Assembly: GCA_045648145.1 (NCBI GenBank)
Contig: JAZRNK010000144.1
Span: 1 to 12,837, forward strand
DNA length: 12,837 bases
Source of the DNA: UMGS172 sp045648145
Lineage (GTDB): Bacteria; Bacillota; Clostridia; Oscillospirales; Acutalibacteraceae
Direction: 5' to 3'
In this document: in pieces, positions 1 through 8,022 of the stretch
How the letters are laid out: each line of letters opens with the position of its first letter
Numbering within the stretch: the stretch's first letter is position 1
Translations under genes and position numbers: made by a program
Notes under the pieces: generated by a model
What the model was told of the DNA's origin: nothing
The model's input: the letters and a program-made list of their open reading frames with translations, nothing else
Databases searched by the model: none

Positions 1-722
1 TTACTGTTGTGAAGCATATTGGCAACATGGTTAAGACGCAGGTCATTAATAAACTCCGATACCGTAACACCTATGTATTTTTTCATGCTTCGGCAAACGT
101 GCTCACGGCTTTTTTTGGTTAAAGCGTACATCTGCTCGCTACCCTTAATGTAGTTTCCGTCTTTCCGCATTTGCGTACATAGAGTCGTAAGCCACAGAGG
201 GATATCGTCACCGCTTGCATGAAAGTCCGAAAAATACATTGTGAAAATATCCAAAAGCAGCACCCTCAACGACGTTTTCAAAGCCGCCACGTCGGTGGTA
301 GGAATGGCTTGAATTGAGTTCATTCTCGTTTTAAAGACTGCAAACTCTCCCGAGGTTAACCTAATACTTGGCGGAAATTTTGACTCTAAAAGCTGGGCTG
401 AATTGAAGCCATCACCCAAAAATTCAAAAACGGTTTTTAGTGTGTTTGTAGTAAAGGTAATATTGAGCATCGAAAAGGGCTCGCCGCCGATAGAGGCATA
501 ATCGTGAGTGTCACTTGGGCGTATAAATACCATATCCCTCGTTTTTAGCGGTATCACCTTACCGTTAATAAGATGCTGCGCCTTGCCCTCTAAAACTAAA
601 AATATCTCGTAATAATCGTGGTAGTGTGGACGAAAATATTCGGTATCACTCACAATATGCCGGTACATTATCTCGGTACGCATATCAACAAAGCGTTCGG
701 CAGTCAGAAGCTTGGCTTCCAA
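1..722 (-). CDS. AraC-family transcriptional regulator (partial, C-terminus cut by window edge)
   Basis: The reading frame stays open from a TTG at 720-722 to the left edge, giving 240 codons. Residues about 29-75 form a cupin-like sensor with PHYHDYYEIF (His33, His35, Glu39), typical of sugar-responsive AraC regulators. Residues about 190-240 hold the first helix-turn-helix, including SREHVCRSMKKYIGVTVSEF and then LRLNHVANMLHNS; the second helix-turn-helix lies outside the window. AraC/XylS proteins bind promoter DNA and respond to a small ligand, often a sugar. The TTG start is chosen because GAGGTGA (728-734) lies 5 nt upstream; the first in-frame ATG is 13 codons further in and has no such site. 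The gene diverges from the GH38 mannosidase across 107 bp, so mannosidase control is the natural guess. The ligand cannot be read from the sequence. Confidence 0.9.
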   Translation of the reverse strand, partial: MEAKLLTAERFVDMRTEIMYRHIVSDTEYFRPHYHDYYEIFLVLEGKAQHLINGKVIPLKTRDMVFIRPSDTHDYASIGGEPFSMLNITFTTNTLKTVFEFLGDGFNSAQLLESKFPPSIRLTSGEFAVFKTRMNSIQAIPTTDVAALKTSLRVLLLDIFTMYFSDFHASGDDIPLWLTTLCTQMRKDGNYIKGSEQMYALTKKSREHVCRSMKKYIGVTVSEFINDLRLNHVANMLHNS

Positions 723-727
723 ACAAA

Positions 728-734
728 TCACCTC
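728..734 (-). promoter_or_regulatory. Ribosome binding site of the AraC-type gene (decides TTG start)
   Basis: On the minus strand GAGGTGA ends 5 nt before the TTG at 720-722. It is a strong match to the anti-Shine-Dalgarno sequence and is the main reason for accepting a TTG start. Confidence 0.75.
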
Positions 735-762
735 TTTTTTAAAATATCACAATACCATAAAT

Positions 763-791
763 ATTATACCTTATAAGCGGTTGATTTTCAA
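763..791 (-). promoter_or_regulatory. Sigma-A promoter of the AraC-type gene
   Basis: Minus strand: -35 TTGAAA (786-791), 17-nt spacer, -10 TATAAT (763-768). Transcription would start near 756 and give a leader of about 34 nt. The -35 box lies inside the palindrome 779-793, so a protein bound there would block or contact the polymerase. Confidence 0.75.
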
Positions 792-793
792 CC
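779..793. promoter_or_regulatory. Palindromic candidate operator between the AraC gene and mannosidase
   Basis: GGTTGATTTTCAACC is a perfect inverted repeat with 6-bp arms and a 3-bp centre. It covers the -35 box of the plus-strand promoter fully and the minus-strand -35 box almost fully. This placement suits a regulator acting on both genes. Which protein binds is inferred; the neighbouring AraC-type protein is the obvious candidate, although AraC sites are often direct repeats. Confidence 0.5.
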
Positions 794-809
794 ACTTTTA
801 TACTAAAAT
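781..809 (+). promoter_or_regulatory. Putative promoter of the GH38 mannosidase gene
   Basis: Plus strand: -35 TTGATT (781-786), 17-nt spacer, -10 TAAAAT (804-809). It is weaker than the opposing promoter, as expected for an activated gene. The start would fall near 816, leaving a leader of only about 14 nt that barely contains the ribosome site, so the call is tentative. Confidence 0.45.
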
Positions 810-817
810 AAATCTAT

Positions 818-825
818 GGAGGTGG
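818..825 (+). promoter_or_regulatory. Ribosome binding site of the mannosidase gene
   Basis: GGAGGTGG is a near-perfect Shine-Dalgarno sequence ending 4 nt before the ATG at 830 (7 nt counted from the GGAGG core). It fixes the start codon. Confidence 0.85.
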
Positions 826-829
826 TATT

Positions 830-3800
830 ATGCCATTAATCACTAAAAAAGTTAGCAAAATGATTGAAATACTTAACGGTTTGAAGGCCATTGGCGTTCA
901 AAAAATCGAAGGTTTAGAGGCCGTCGAAAGCGGTTACAAGCAGGGCCACACCCCACCTGAAGAGGGTTGGGCGCATTTAACCACAATGCACGGCGCACAC
1001 AAGCATTATTGGATTCGTGGAAGCTTTAAAACTCCCGCAGCCGAGGAAGGCTACCGTTACCGACTCGACTTTCACACCGGTATTGGCGGTTGGGACGCAG
1101 TTAATCCACAGGGTATTTTATACTTGAACGGCAAAATGGTTTGCGGCTTGGACACTAACCATATGGAAGTTTTTGTTGAGCCCGATACCGAGTATAATTT
1201 CCACATTTATATGTATACTGCCGACAAGGACAGTCACTTTGTTTTGACCGGTAAGGTCGTTAAGCTTGACCTTGAAACCGATACTCTTGTTTACGACATG
1301 TTAGTACCCTTTGAGGCATTGGAATATCTTAATGAAAACACAACCGAGTATAAGGATATTCTCTATTCCTTAGAGCAGGCAGTTAATTTTATTGACATTC
1401 GCAACCCTTACGACGATAACTATAAAAAAGGTATTGTCGCCGCAAGAGAATTCTTGAAAAAAGAGTTCTACGACAAGATTTGTACCACCGAGGGCAAGCC
1501 GGTTGTAAGCTGCATCGGTCATACTCATATTGACGTTGAGTGGATGTGGGCGCGTAACCAAACCAGAGAGAAAATTCAGCGAAGCTTTGCAAACGCCAAG
1601 GTTTTGATGGACGATTATCCCGAGTATTTGTTTACCCTCTCACAGCCTGAGCTTTACCGCTATTTAAAGGAAGAGGCTCCCGAAAAATATGAGGAATTAA
1701 AGCAGCTTGTTAAAGACGGACGTTGGGAGCCCGAGGGCTCTATGTGGGTTGAGGCCGACTGTAACCTCACCTGCGGCGAAAGTCTTGTCAGACAGATTAT
1801 GCACGGCAAAAAGTTCTTCCGTGAGGAGTTCCAAAAGGAAACGAAGGCTTTGCTTTTGCCTGACGTTTTCGGCTACAGCGCCGCATTGCCACAGATTTTG
1901 AAAAAATCGGGTGTTGATTATTTCGTAACCTCTAAAATCAGCTGGAACGACACCAACACCATTCCCTATGACAACTTCTATTGGGAAGGTATTGACGGTA
2001 CCGAAATCTTTACCACCTTTATTACTGGCCGTAAGGCAGATAAAAACCACGAGTTTGAATGTCTTACCACCTACGTAGGTAAAATCGACGCTCCGTTCAT
2101 ATTAGGCGCTTGGGACCGTTATCAGCAAAAAGAGTATGCAAAGCAGGCGCTTGTAACCTACGGCTTTGGTGACGGTGGCGGCGGCCCTACCCGAGATATG
2201 CTTGAAAAACAACGTCGATTGAGCAAGGGTATCCCCGGTATTCCTGTTTCTAAAATGAACTTCCTTATTCCTTACCTTGAGGGCGTAAAGAAGGAGTTTG
2301 ACGAAAACTGCGAAAAGCTTCGCCGCACACCTAAATGGGTTGGTGAGCTTTATCTTGAGTTCCACCGTGGAACTCTCACAACCATGGCTAAAAACAAACG
2401 CAACAACCGTAAGTCTGAGTTTGCGCTTCAAAAGGCAGAGGCTTTAAGCTACACCGATTTATTCTTTGGCGGAAGCTACGATGCCAAGGGCTTGTTTGAA
2501 ACCTGGCACACCGTACTGCACAACCAATTCCACGACATATTGCCCGGCACCTCGGTAAAAGAGGTTTACGAGGGCACCGACAAGGATTATGCCGAGGTTA
2601 AGGACTATTTGGGTAACACCGTTTCGAATAAAATTGGCAGCTTAGCAAAGCAGATAAAAACCGACGGCGGTCTTTTGGTTTACAACTCGCTCGGCTTTGA
2701 AAGAAGCGGCAACGTTGTTGTTGACGGCAAGACGGTTGAATTGACCGACAGCATCCCCGCTTTTGGTTGGGCTGTTGTTAAGGGCTACAATGCGGAAAAC
2801 ACCGTTAAGGTTTCGGGCCTTGTTGCTGAAAACAAGTACTACAAACTGACACTTAACAACTTGGGTCAGATTGTATCAATTTACGACAAAGAAGCCGACC
2901 GCGAGGTTATTGAAGCGGGCAAGGTTGCTAACGAGTTCCAGCTTTATGAGGACCGTCCTTACGTCTACAACGCTTGGGAAATTACCGATTACTACAAAAC
3001 CAAGCCTTACGTTTGGGACGCAGAAGCCGAAATTGAGCCTATTACCGACGGTACAAGAAGCGGCTTTAACGTAACGAGAAAGTATATGAACTCAACCGTT
3101 AACCAGAAAATTTGGCTTAACTCTAACAACCGTCGTATTGACTTTGACAACGACCTTGACTGGCACGACAATCACCACTTTGTAAAAATTGCCTTCCCGT
3201 TCAACATTCACACCGACAAGGCTGCTTATGAAATTCAGTTTGGTCACCTCTACCGCCCAACACACGAAAACACCGACTGGGAAAGAGCTAAGTTTGAGGT
3301 TTGCGGACAGAAATGGGTGGATATGTCGGAAACAGGCTACGGTATTAGCATGGTTAACGACTGCAAGTACGGCTTTAGTGCCGAGGGCAACACCTTAAAG
3401 CTTACCGCCTTAAAATGTCCCGTTTACCCATATCCTGAGGCCGACGAGGGACAGCACCTGTTCTCTTACTCGTTAATTCCCCATACCGACAGTCTTTACA
3501 ATGCGGGTATCATTAAAGAGGCTTACAGCTACAACCAGCCGTTAGAGGTTGCTCCTATTTCGGCTCAAGGCGGTACACTGCCCGAGAGCTTCTCAATGGT
3601 ACAGTGCGATGCTGAAAGCGTAGTTGTTGAAACCGTTAAAAAGGCTGAAACTTCTGACGATATGATTGTTCGTATGTACGAGTCGTTCGGTGGTCAGACC
3701 AAGGCTACCGTAACCGTTCCCGAGGGCTTCAAAACCGCGCATCTTTGCGATTTGATGGAAAACGAAATTGAGAAGTTGAACTTCGACGGCAGGTCTGTTA

Positions 3801-3850
3801 AGCTGCCGATTAAAAACTTTGAAATCGTTACCTTGAAGTTTAGTAAATAA
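830..3850 (+). CDS. GH38 family alpha-mannosidase
   Basis: A 1006-residue glycoside hydrolase family 38 enzyme, predicted to release alpha-linked mannose from mannosides or N-glycan-type oligosaccharides by a retaining, metal-dependent mechanism. The catalytic domain opens with HTHIDVEWMW (H233 and D235 are metal ligands by family comparison). It carries the nucleophile in LPDVFGY (D345), the conserved GDGGGGPT loop (from D448), and HDILPGTS with the third metal ligand H568. About 200 residues precede the catalytic domain and a beta-rich region of about 400 follows, the usual family layout and length. No signal peptide or membrane span is visible, so it should act in the cytoplasm on imported sugars; no sugar transporter is present here. 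It is divergent from the AraC-type regulator and ends at a hairpin terminator. The family is clear; the exact linkage specificity is not. Confidence 0.96.
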   Translation: MPLITKKVSKMIEILNGLKAIGVQKIEGLEAVESGYKQGHTPPEEGWAHLTTMHGAHKHYWIRGSFKTPAAEEGYRYRLDFHTGIGGWDAVNPQGILYLNGKMVCGLDTNHMEVFVEPDTEYNFHIYMYTADKDSHFVLTGKVVKLDLETDTLVYDMLVPFEALEYLNENTTEYKDILYSLEQAVNFIDIRNPYDDNYKKGIVAAREFLKKEFYDKICTTEGKPVVSCIGHTHIDVEWMWARNQTREKIQRSFANAKVLMDDYPEYLFTLSQPELYRYLKEEAPEKYEELKQLVKDGRWEPEGSMWVEADCNLTCGESLVRQIMHGKKFFREEFQKETKALLLPDVFGYSAALPQILKKSGVDYFVTSKISWNDTNTIPYDNFYWEGIDGTEIFTTFITGRKADKNHEFECLTTYVGKIDAPFILGAWDRYQQKEYAKQALVTYGFGDGGGGPTRDMLEKQRRLSKGIPGIPVSKMNFLIPYLEGVKKEFDENCEKLRRTPKWVGELYLEFHRGTLTTMAKNKRNNRKSEFALQKAEALSYTDLFFGGSYDAKGLFETWHTVLHNQFHDILPGTSVKEVYEGTDKDYAEVKDYLGNTVSNKIGSLAKQIKTDGGLLVYNSLGFERSGNVVVDGKTVELTDSIPAFGWAVVKGYNAENTVKVSGLVAENKYYKLTLNNLGQIVSIYDKEADREVIEAGKVANEFQLYEDRPYVYNAWEITDYYKTKPYVWDAEAEIEPITDGTRSGFNVTRKYMNSTVNQKIWLNSNNRRIDFDNDLDWHDNHHFVKIAFPFNIHTDKAAYEIQFGHLYRPTHENTDWERAKFEVCGQKWVDMSETGYGISMVNDCKYGFSAEGNTLKLTALKCPVYPYPEADEGQHLFSYSLIPHTDSLYNAGIIKEAYSYNQPLEVAPISAQGGTLPESFSMVQCDAESVVVETVKKAETSDDMIVRMYESFGGQTKATVTVPEGFKTAHLCDLMENEIEKLNFDGRSVKLPIKNFEIVTLKFSK

Positions 3851-3860
3851 TTTCTAAAAT

Positions 3861-3896
3861 AAAAAAAAGCGGATGTTTTTAAAACATCCGCTTTTT
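3861..3896. terminator. Hairpin terminator, likely bidirectional
   Basis: GCGGATGTTTT (3869-3879) and AAAACATCCGC (3881-3891) form a perfect inverted repeat. It is flanked by eight A residues on the left and five T residues on the right, so each strand's transcript has a GC stem followed by a U tract. It lies between two convergent genes, ending 14 nt before the 3' end of the acidic membrane-protein gene. Confidence 0.9.
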
Positions 3897-3910
3897 AATT
3901 TACAGAAATA

Positions 3911-4819
3911 TTAGAACATACTGCCGAGGCCTAATGAAGAACTGCTAATCCATCTTCCATCTACCTTGTAAACGTTGATGGTTACTTCGTTCTCTTCGGG
4001 CTCGTCAAGCTCACTACCGTCAAGAGTGATGGTAACTTCAAGCTCGTAGCCTGCGGTAACCTTTGCGCTCTTATAAACCTTGCGCATATTCTTCATAATC
4101 TTGACCAGCTTCTTAGCCTTGGACTTGTCACCGTCGAAGCCGATGCTGTCTGCCATATCTTCCCAATCGTCAGAATCGTAATCTTCGGTTTCTTCAATCA
4201 TGCTCTCAAGACTGTCAGCAGTACTGCGAAGCCTGTCTCTGAACTCCTTAAGGTCGTCCTTATCAAGCTCTTCCTTATCGGTGATTTTGTAGGTGTACTT
4301 ATAGTTTTTGCCGTATTCGTCCTTCATATCCTCGATTGTGTCGGCAAAGTCGTCCTTTTCATCCTCAAGGTCATCCTTATAATCTTCGGTTGACTTATAC
4401 AGCTTTACAAGATCCTCAAGCTCATCCTGACAGAAGCCATTACTCATATCAATCATCTTGTCGTAATCTGAATAATACTTCTTAGCATTAGCATAATCTT
4501 CCATTATATTAATGGGTGTTTTATAGTTATTGCCCAAAGAACCAAGGATTAACGTAAGAGCAACGATAACAGCAACCACGCCTACAAGACCTGCGCCACC
4601 GATAATGCCGTACTTTTTGGGGTTGGTTTTAAAAAGCTCAACGCCCTTTTTGACAAAGCCCTCAAGCTTTTCGGCAACTACGTTTATCTTATCCATAAAC
4701 TGAGCCTTTTTGTCAACTTCAACCGGAGTTTCTGCTACAGTTTCTTCAACAACTGCTTCCTCAACAACTGTTTCTTCAACAGAAGTTTCAAGAATATTTT
4801 CTTGATTATTATTTTCCAT
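3911..4819 (-). CDS. Acidic single-pass membrane protein, function unknown
   Basis: I do not recognise a named family for this 302-residue protein. Residues 1-35 are a Val/Glu/Thr tail with the five-residue repeat VVEE-x. Residues 37-69 are a Lys-rich, amphipathic-looking stretch. One membrane span covers about 70-92 (GIIGGAGLVGVVAVIVALTL). The rest, about 210 residues, is a highly charged Asp/Glu/Lys domain likely helical at first, ending in beta-like ELEVTITLDGSELDE and VTINVYKVDGRWISSS. Lys residues before the span predict the N-terminus inside and the large domain outside. The ATG has AGGGGG 8 nt upstream. It has its own promoter but follows the ABC genes on the same strand, so read-through is also possible. 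The same build recurs in the zinc-ribbon protein at the other end of the exporter genes. An extracytoplasmic role linked to the exporter is speculation. Confidence 0.85.
   Translation of the reverse strand: MENNNQENILETSVEETVVEEAVVEETVAETPVEVDKKAQFMDKINVVAEKLEGFVKKGVELFKTNPKKYGIIGGAGLVGVVAVIVALTLILGSLGNNYKTPINIMEDYANAKKYYSDYDKMIDMSNGFCQDELEDLVKLYKSTEDYKDDLEDEKDDFADTIEDMKDEYGKNYKYTYKITDKEELDKDDLKEFRDRLRSTADSLESMIEETEDYDSDDWEDMADSIGFDGDKSKAKKLVKIMKNMRKVYKSAKVTAGYELEVTITLDGSELDEPEENEVTINVYKVDGRWISSSSLGLGSMF
4742..4786 (-). repeat. Three 15-bp tandem repeats coding VVEE-x
   Basis: Three degenerate 15-bp units (4742-4756, 4757-4771, 4772-4786) encode the Val-Val-Glu-Glu-x pattern in the cytoplasmic tail. 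A similar pentapeptide repeat lies in the zinc-ribbon protein. Confidence 0.7.
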
Positions 4820-4827
4820 ATCAATAT

Positions 4828-4834
4828 CCCCCTC
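4828..4834 (-). promoter_or_regulatory. Ribosome binding site of the acidic membrane-protein gene
   Basis: Minus strand GAGGGGG lies 8 nt before the ATG at 4817-4819, which supports that start. Confidence 0.7.
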
Positions 4835-4871
4835 ATTTTATTTGCCTCAAAAAGCAATTAAAACTTTTTCA

Positions 4872-4894
4872 GATAAACAAAAGCACTGTTTATC
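4872..4894. promoter_or_regulatory. Inverted repeat just downstream of promoter (operator or leader hairpin)
   Basis: Perfect 8-bp arms GATAAACA (4872-4879) and TGTTTATC (4887-4894) are separated by 7 nt. The repeat starts a few bases after the predicted transcription start (about 4898). It could be a repressor site or a 5' stabilising hairpin; no U tract follows, so it is not a standard terminator. Confidence 0.5.
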
Positions 4895-4904
4895 CTTTAA
4901 AACA

Positions 4905-4933
4905 ATAATACCAATTATACTGCATATTGTCAA
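4905..4933 (-). promoter_or_regulatory. Near-consensus sigma-A promoter of the acidic membrane-protein gene
   Basis: Minus strand: perfect -35 TTGACA (4928-4933), 17-nt spacer, -10 TATTAT (4905-4910). The -35 box overlaps the TGA stop codon (4930-4932) of the upstream permease gene, so the last gene of this same-strand series can be transcribed independently. Confidence 0.8.
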
Positions 4934-6093
4934 GGTTTATTACCCTTTTTAACATATAAACCAACATATTTTTTGATGCAGTTTACGGCTAAAGCCAACA
5001 CTGTAACAGTGGCGGTGTAGCCTACCATATAGAGCTTATATTCGATACTGTAAACGGCATTTATATAGTATGTCGGTGGGAAGAAATGTCCCCAAACGGT
5101 TATTATGCGCAAATCGAAAAACACGGGACACAAGGCCACCATAAGTATTACGAACAACGGAACGGTTGCCGAGTAAAGCTTGACTGATGAAAACAGTTCT
5201 TTTAAAAGCAGACAAAAGGCCGTACAACAAACACAATAAAGCGCCATACACAAAAGCTCGTTTAAAAGGGCGGTTGCAACACTTGAAGCAAACAATGCCA
5301 AAAGCACCACGACGGCGATATTGACTATTGCTATCAAAATACATCCCGACGATACAAAAATTCTGCGGTTTTCTTTAACAAGCGAAAAGGTGCCGTTTTT
5401 TTCGTCCTGCATATAGAACATTGCCGCCGACATACCGCAAAGCACCATTAAAACGGCAAGTATACCCCTTATAGGCGCGGTTAAGTAGCCGGTACTGCCC
5501 TTTGTATCAAAGGTGTCGTCAACATTGCTGAAGGTGAAAAGCTCCTCGCTTACGGCAACGTTATTATAGTAGTCCAACAGCTGCTCGTCACTCAGATTGT
5601 CGAGCGAGGTGATGTTTGTACGGGCAAAATCAATATAACAGGCCTTGGCGCAATAGTCAAACATTGCAGCGGTAAGCTTTTCGCGTGAGAGCTGTAAAAA
5701 CACCGTTTGCTCACGCTCTATAACCTTGACAAACGGTTCCTTATTAGAGTCAATCCCTGAATACGCATTAATTTTTTCCTGCATACCGCAAGGGAATATC
5801 CAGGCGGCGTCGGCCTGACCGTTTTTAACCGAAGCAACGGCTTGTGACGGGCTTGAGGCGGTAACAAAATGTATCAGCGTATTATCCTCTAAAAGCTCAT
5901 TTACGATTTTTGACGATATTTCGTCGGCACCGTCCTCTTGAGCCAAAACAATTTTTACAAAGCCGCTTTCCTGCTTGGCGGCAAACCCAAGTGCCAGAAC
6001 ACAAACGGGTATGACCAGCATAATGGCTACAAAGGTGGCTTTTTTATAGAGGCGTTTATTGAGCATCAGCGCCCATTTACATAAGCTTTGCAT
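4930..6093 (-). CDS. ABC-2 type exporter permease (second permease)
   Basis: A 387-residue integral membrane subunit. One span lies at about 20-38, followed by a soluble, probably external domain (about 40-205, including SPSQAVASVKNGQADAAWIFP). A cluster of about five spans follows in the C-terminal half, including GILAVLMVLCGMSAAMFYM and the pair near IFVSSGCILIAIVNIAVVVL. This 1+5 layout with a large first loop is that of ABC-2 exporter permeases of the YhgE/YfiMN-like type. The start is placed at ATG 6091-6093 because AGGAGG lies just upstream; the in-frame GTG at 6111 overlaps that ribosome site and is rejected. It overlaps the preceding permease gene by 17 nt, indicating translational coupling and probably a heterodimeric channel. 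The substrate is unknown; lipid-like or peptide antimicrobials are common for such pumps. Confidence 0.88.
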   Translation of the reverse strand: MQSLCKWALMLNKRLYKKATFVAIMLVIPVCVLALGFAAKQESGFVKIVLAQEDGADEISSKIVNELLEDNTLIHFVTASSPSQAVASVKNGQADAAWIFPCGMQEKINAYSGIDSNKEPFVKVIEREQTVFLQLSREKLTAAMFDYCAKACYIDFARTNITSLDNLSDEQLLDYYNNVAVSEELFTFSNVDDTFDTKGSTGYLTAPIRGILAVLMVLCGMSAAMFYMQDEKNGTFSLVKENRRIFVSSGCILIAIVNIAVVVLLALFASSVATALLNELLCMALYCVCCTAFCLLLKELFSSVKLYSATVPLFVILMVALCPVFFDLRIITVWGHFFPPTYYINAVYSIEYKLYMVGYTATVTVLALAVNCIKKYVGLYVKKGNKP

Positions 6094-7327
6094 GGCGCCA
6101 CCTCCTGACACTGCCGGTTTTGAAATTACGCGCTAATATTGTCACAGTCAAGAATAGGCCTGTAAAAATGACAATACCAAGCAGCTGCAGACCTATATTT
6201 TCACCCGTAAAATGTCCCTGCAAAAGCTCTCTTGCGACACCTGTGGGTAAAAGGCCGGATATTTTTTGCAGGCTTACCGGCAACGAGTATACAGGGTAAA
6301 AACAACCCGAAACATAGCACATTCCTAAGCTCAGGAAAAAATGCAGCAAAACGCCGCTTACAAGCGTTCCCGACAGTTCAAATATCATCATATCGAATGC
6401 CGAAACCATTATAAGAACCGCTACTGCTCTTAACAAAAACGGAAAATGCTCAAAAATGGCAGAAACCAAAAGGTCCTGCTTGCCTATCACCGTTAAGGTG
6501 ACGGCGCACCCGCCGAGCAAAACCAAAACCAAAGCAAGCATTGTAATAAAATGCGCGCCAAATTCACTCATTATCTGACGAATATTGCTGTTGCCCTTTG
6601 AAATCAAAAGGCGGTTAAGCGAAAAATCCTTTTTAACGCACACCGTCACAAACGAAATGCCGAAAAGCAGCATTAAAAAGACCGTTAAACTGCAAACGTA
6701 ATATTCCGTCACGGTGGCGCCCTGCAAAATGCCTAATTGGTCGACCACCAAAACGTCCGACCTTGAGAAAATGAGGTCAACGTACTCCAAACTCAGCTTG
6801 TTCATATATTTGCCTTTTGGGTCGCTTATTCCGTTTTGCGTGACCGCCTCGTTTATTCCGTAGGTGCCTTTTTCGGTATAAACAACCATATCGGTAATAA
6901 GCTCGGTTATCTCATTTTTAAACATACTGACCACGTTCTGCGAGGCGGCGCTCGTCACGTAGACAACCTTATCGACGTCGCCGTAAAGCGCTCTTTCGAT
7001 AAAGTTTTCGGGCAAAATGACGTATGCCGAAATACCACCGCTTTTCAAAGCCTGCTTAGCCTCGTCGGTGGTCAGCTCTATCAGCTCCATTGCAAAGCGG
7101 GTATCGTCAAAATTCTGCAAAACCGCCATGCCAAGCTGTGTATATTTATTGTCAGTGTCACCCGTTATGGCAATTTTAAAGCGTTGCTTATCGGCACTGT
7201 TGCGGCTTAAATAAGCCATACCCGAAGCCACAACAAAAACGCCCACAAGCATTACCGCCGTAACTGCAAGGATAAACGGCAGCATTTTAAAGTTGCGTTT
7301 TAGGTGTAAGCAAAAATATTTTTTCAT
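6077..7327 (-). CDS. ABC-2 type exporter permease (first permease)
   Basis: A 416-residue membrane subunit with the same plan as the next gene: a basic N-terminus (KKYFCLHLKRNFK), a first span at about 15-38, an external domain of about 165 residues with ISAYVILPENF, and then five or so spans (about 206-230, 250-275, 290-310, 318-345, 378-400). The two permeases are not close copies but share architecture and the pattern of an alternating alpha/beta loop domain, so they likely form a heterodimer. The ATG is 1 nt after the TAG stop of the ATPase gene and has no strong ribosome site of its own, so expression should depend on coupling to the ATPase. The 3' end overlaps the second permease. The exported compound cannot be deduced. 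Confidence 0.88.
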   Translation of the reverse strand: MKKYFCLHLKRNFKMLPFILAVTAVMLVGVFVVASGMAYLSRNSADKQRFKIAITGDTDNKYTQLGMAVLQNFDDTRFAMELIELTTDEAKQALKSGGISAYVILPENFIERALYGDVDKVVYVTSAASQNVVSMFKNEITELITDMVVYTEKGTYGINEAVTQNGISDPKGKYMNKLSLEYVDLIFSRSDVLVVDQLGILQGATVTEYYVCSLTVFLMLLFGISFVTVCVKKDFSLNRLLISKGNSNIRQIMSEFGAHFITMLALVLVLLGGCAVTLTVIGKQDLLVSAIFEHFPFLLRAVAVLIMVSAFDMMIFELSGTLVSGVLLHFFLSLGMCYVSGCFYPVYSLPVSLQKISGLLPTGVARELLQGHFTGENIGLQLLGIVIFTGLFLTVTILARNFKTGSVRRWRHAKLM

Positions 7328-7328
7328 A

Positions 7329-7997
7329 CTACAAGCTCTTTACCAATTCTTCAATGTTGCCGGTGTATTCAAACCCTTGCAGAACACCGTCTTTGATTAT
7401 ATACCATTCGTCGCAAAGCTCCAGCTCTATGACGTCATGGGTGGCAATCAGCACAATGCCGCCATCCTGCTTATGCTTTTTTATATATTCTGAAATTTTT
7501 TGCTTACAGGCAATATCAAGCGCCGCCATAGGCTCGTCTAAAATGAGTATGGGCGGTCTTTTGGCAATGGCGCAACCGATGGCCAACCTTTTTTTCATAC
7601 CGCCCGACATTTTTGAAACCTGTGTTTTCAAAAAAGCGTCTATTCCAAGCATTTTTAATACGCCGTTTTCAAGCTGATAAAGCATATCCTTTTTAGAGTA
7701 CCACAAGGAAAGATTGTCTTTAGCAGTAAGCTCCTCGATAAGCGGGGTGCCCTGCGGCACGTAAGCCACAAGCGCCGCTCTCTGCTTGGGGTATTTGAAC
7801 AAATCCTTACCGTCGTACAAAAACGAGCCGCCGTCGGCAGACTGAACCGAGGCAAGAATGGACAGCAGGGTTGATTTACCGCAACCGTTACCACCCAAAA
7901 TACCTATGCATTTGCCCGACTCGACCGTAAGACTTATGTCCTTCAACACCTGTTTAGAGCCGTATTTTTTTCTTATGCCGTTAATTTCAATCTTCAT
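7329..7997 (-). CDS. ABC transporter ATP-binding protein
   Basis: A 222-residue cytoplasmic ATPase that powers the exporter formed by the two following permeases. All motifs are intact: Walker A GGNGCGKST (35-43), Q-loop Q82 in VPQG, signature MSGGM (130-134, Met in place of the usual Leu), Walker B ILILDE (150-155) followed by P, D-loop ALD (159-161), and H-loop H187 in ATHD. The length is typical for a single-domain exporter ATPase. A ribosome site ACGGAGC (8004-8010) precedes the ATG. It is the first gene of the three-gene exporter unit. No clear promoter is seen directly upstream, so it may be read from the zinc-ribbon gene through the hairpin at 8023-8048. Confidence 0.95.
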   Translation of the reverse strand: MKIEINGIRKKYGSKQVLKDISLTVESGKCIGILGGNGCGKSTLLSILASVQSADGGSFLYDGKDLFKYPKQRAALVAYVPQGTPLIEELTAKDNLSLWYSKKDMLYQLENGVLKMLGIDAFLKTQVSKMSGGMKKRLAIGCAIAKRPPILILDEPMAALDIACKQKISEYIKKHKQDGGIVLIATHDVIELELCDEWYIIKDGVLQGFEYTGNIEELVKSL

Positions 7998-8022
7998 AAA
8001 AACGCTCCGTAAATAAACGCTT

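Noticed and set aside
760..800. CcpA-type catabolite site near the mannosidase promoter
   Set aside because: The palindrome lacks the central CG and the TGNAA/TTNCA half-site pattern of a cre site.
6094..6111. GTG start 6 codons upstream for the second permease
   Set aside because: These codons contain the AGGAGG ribosome site itself; ATG at 6091-6093 is correctly spaced from it.
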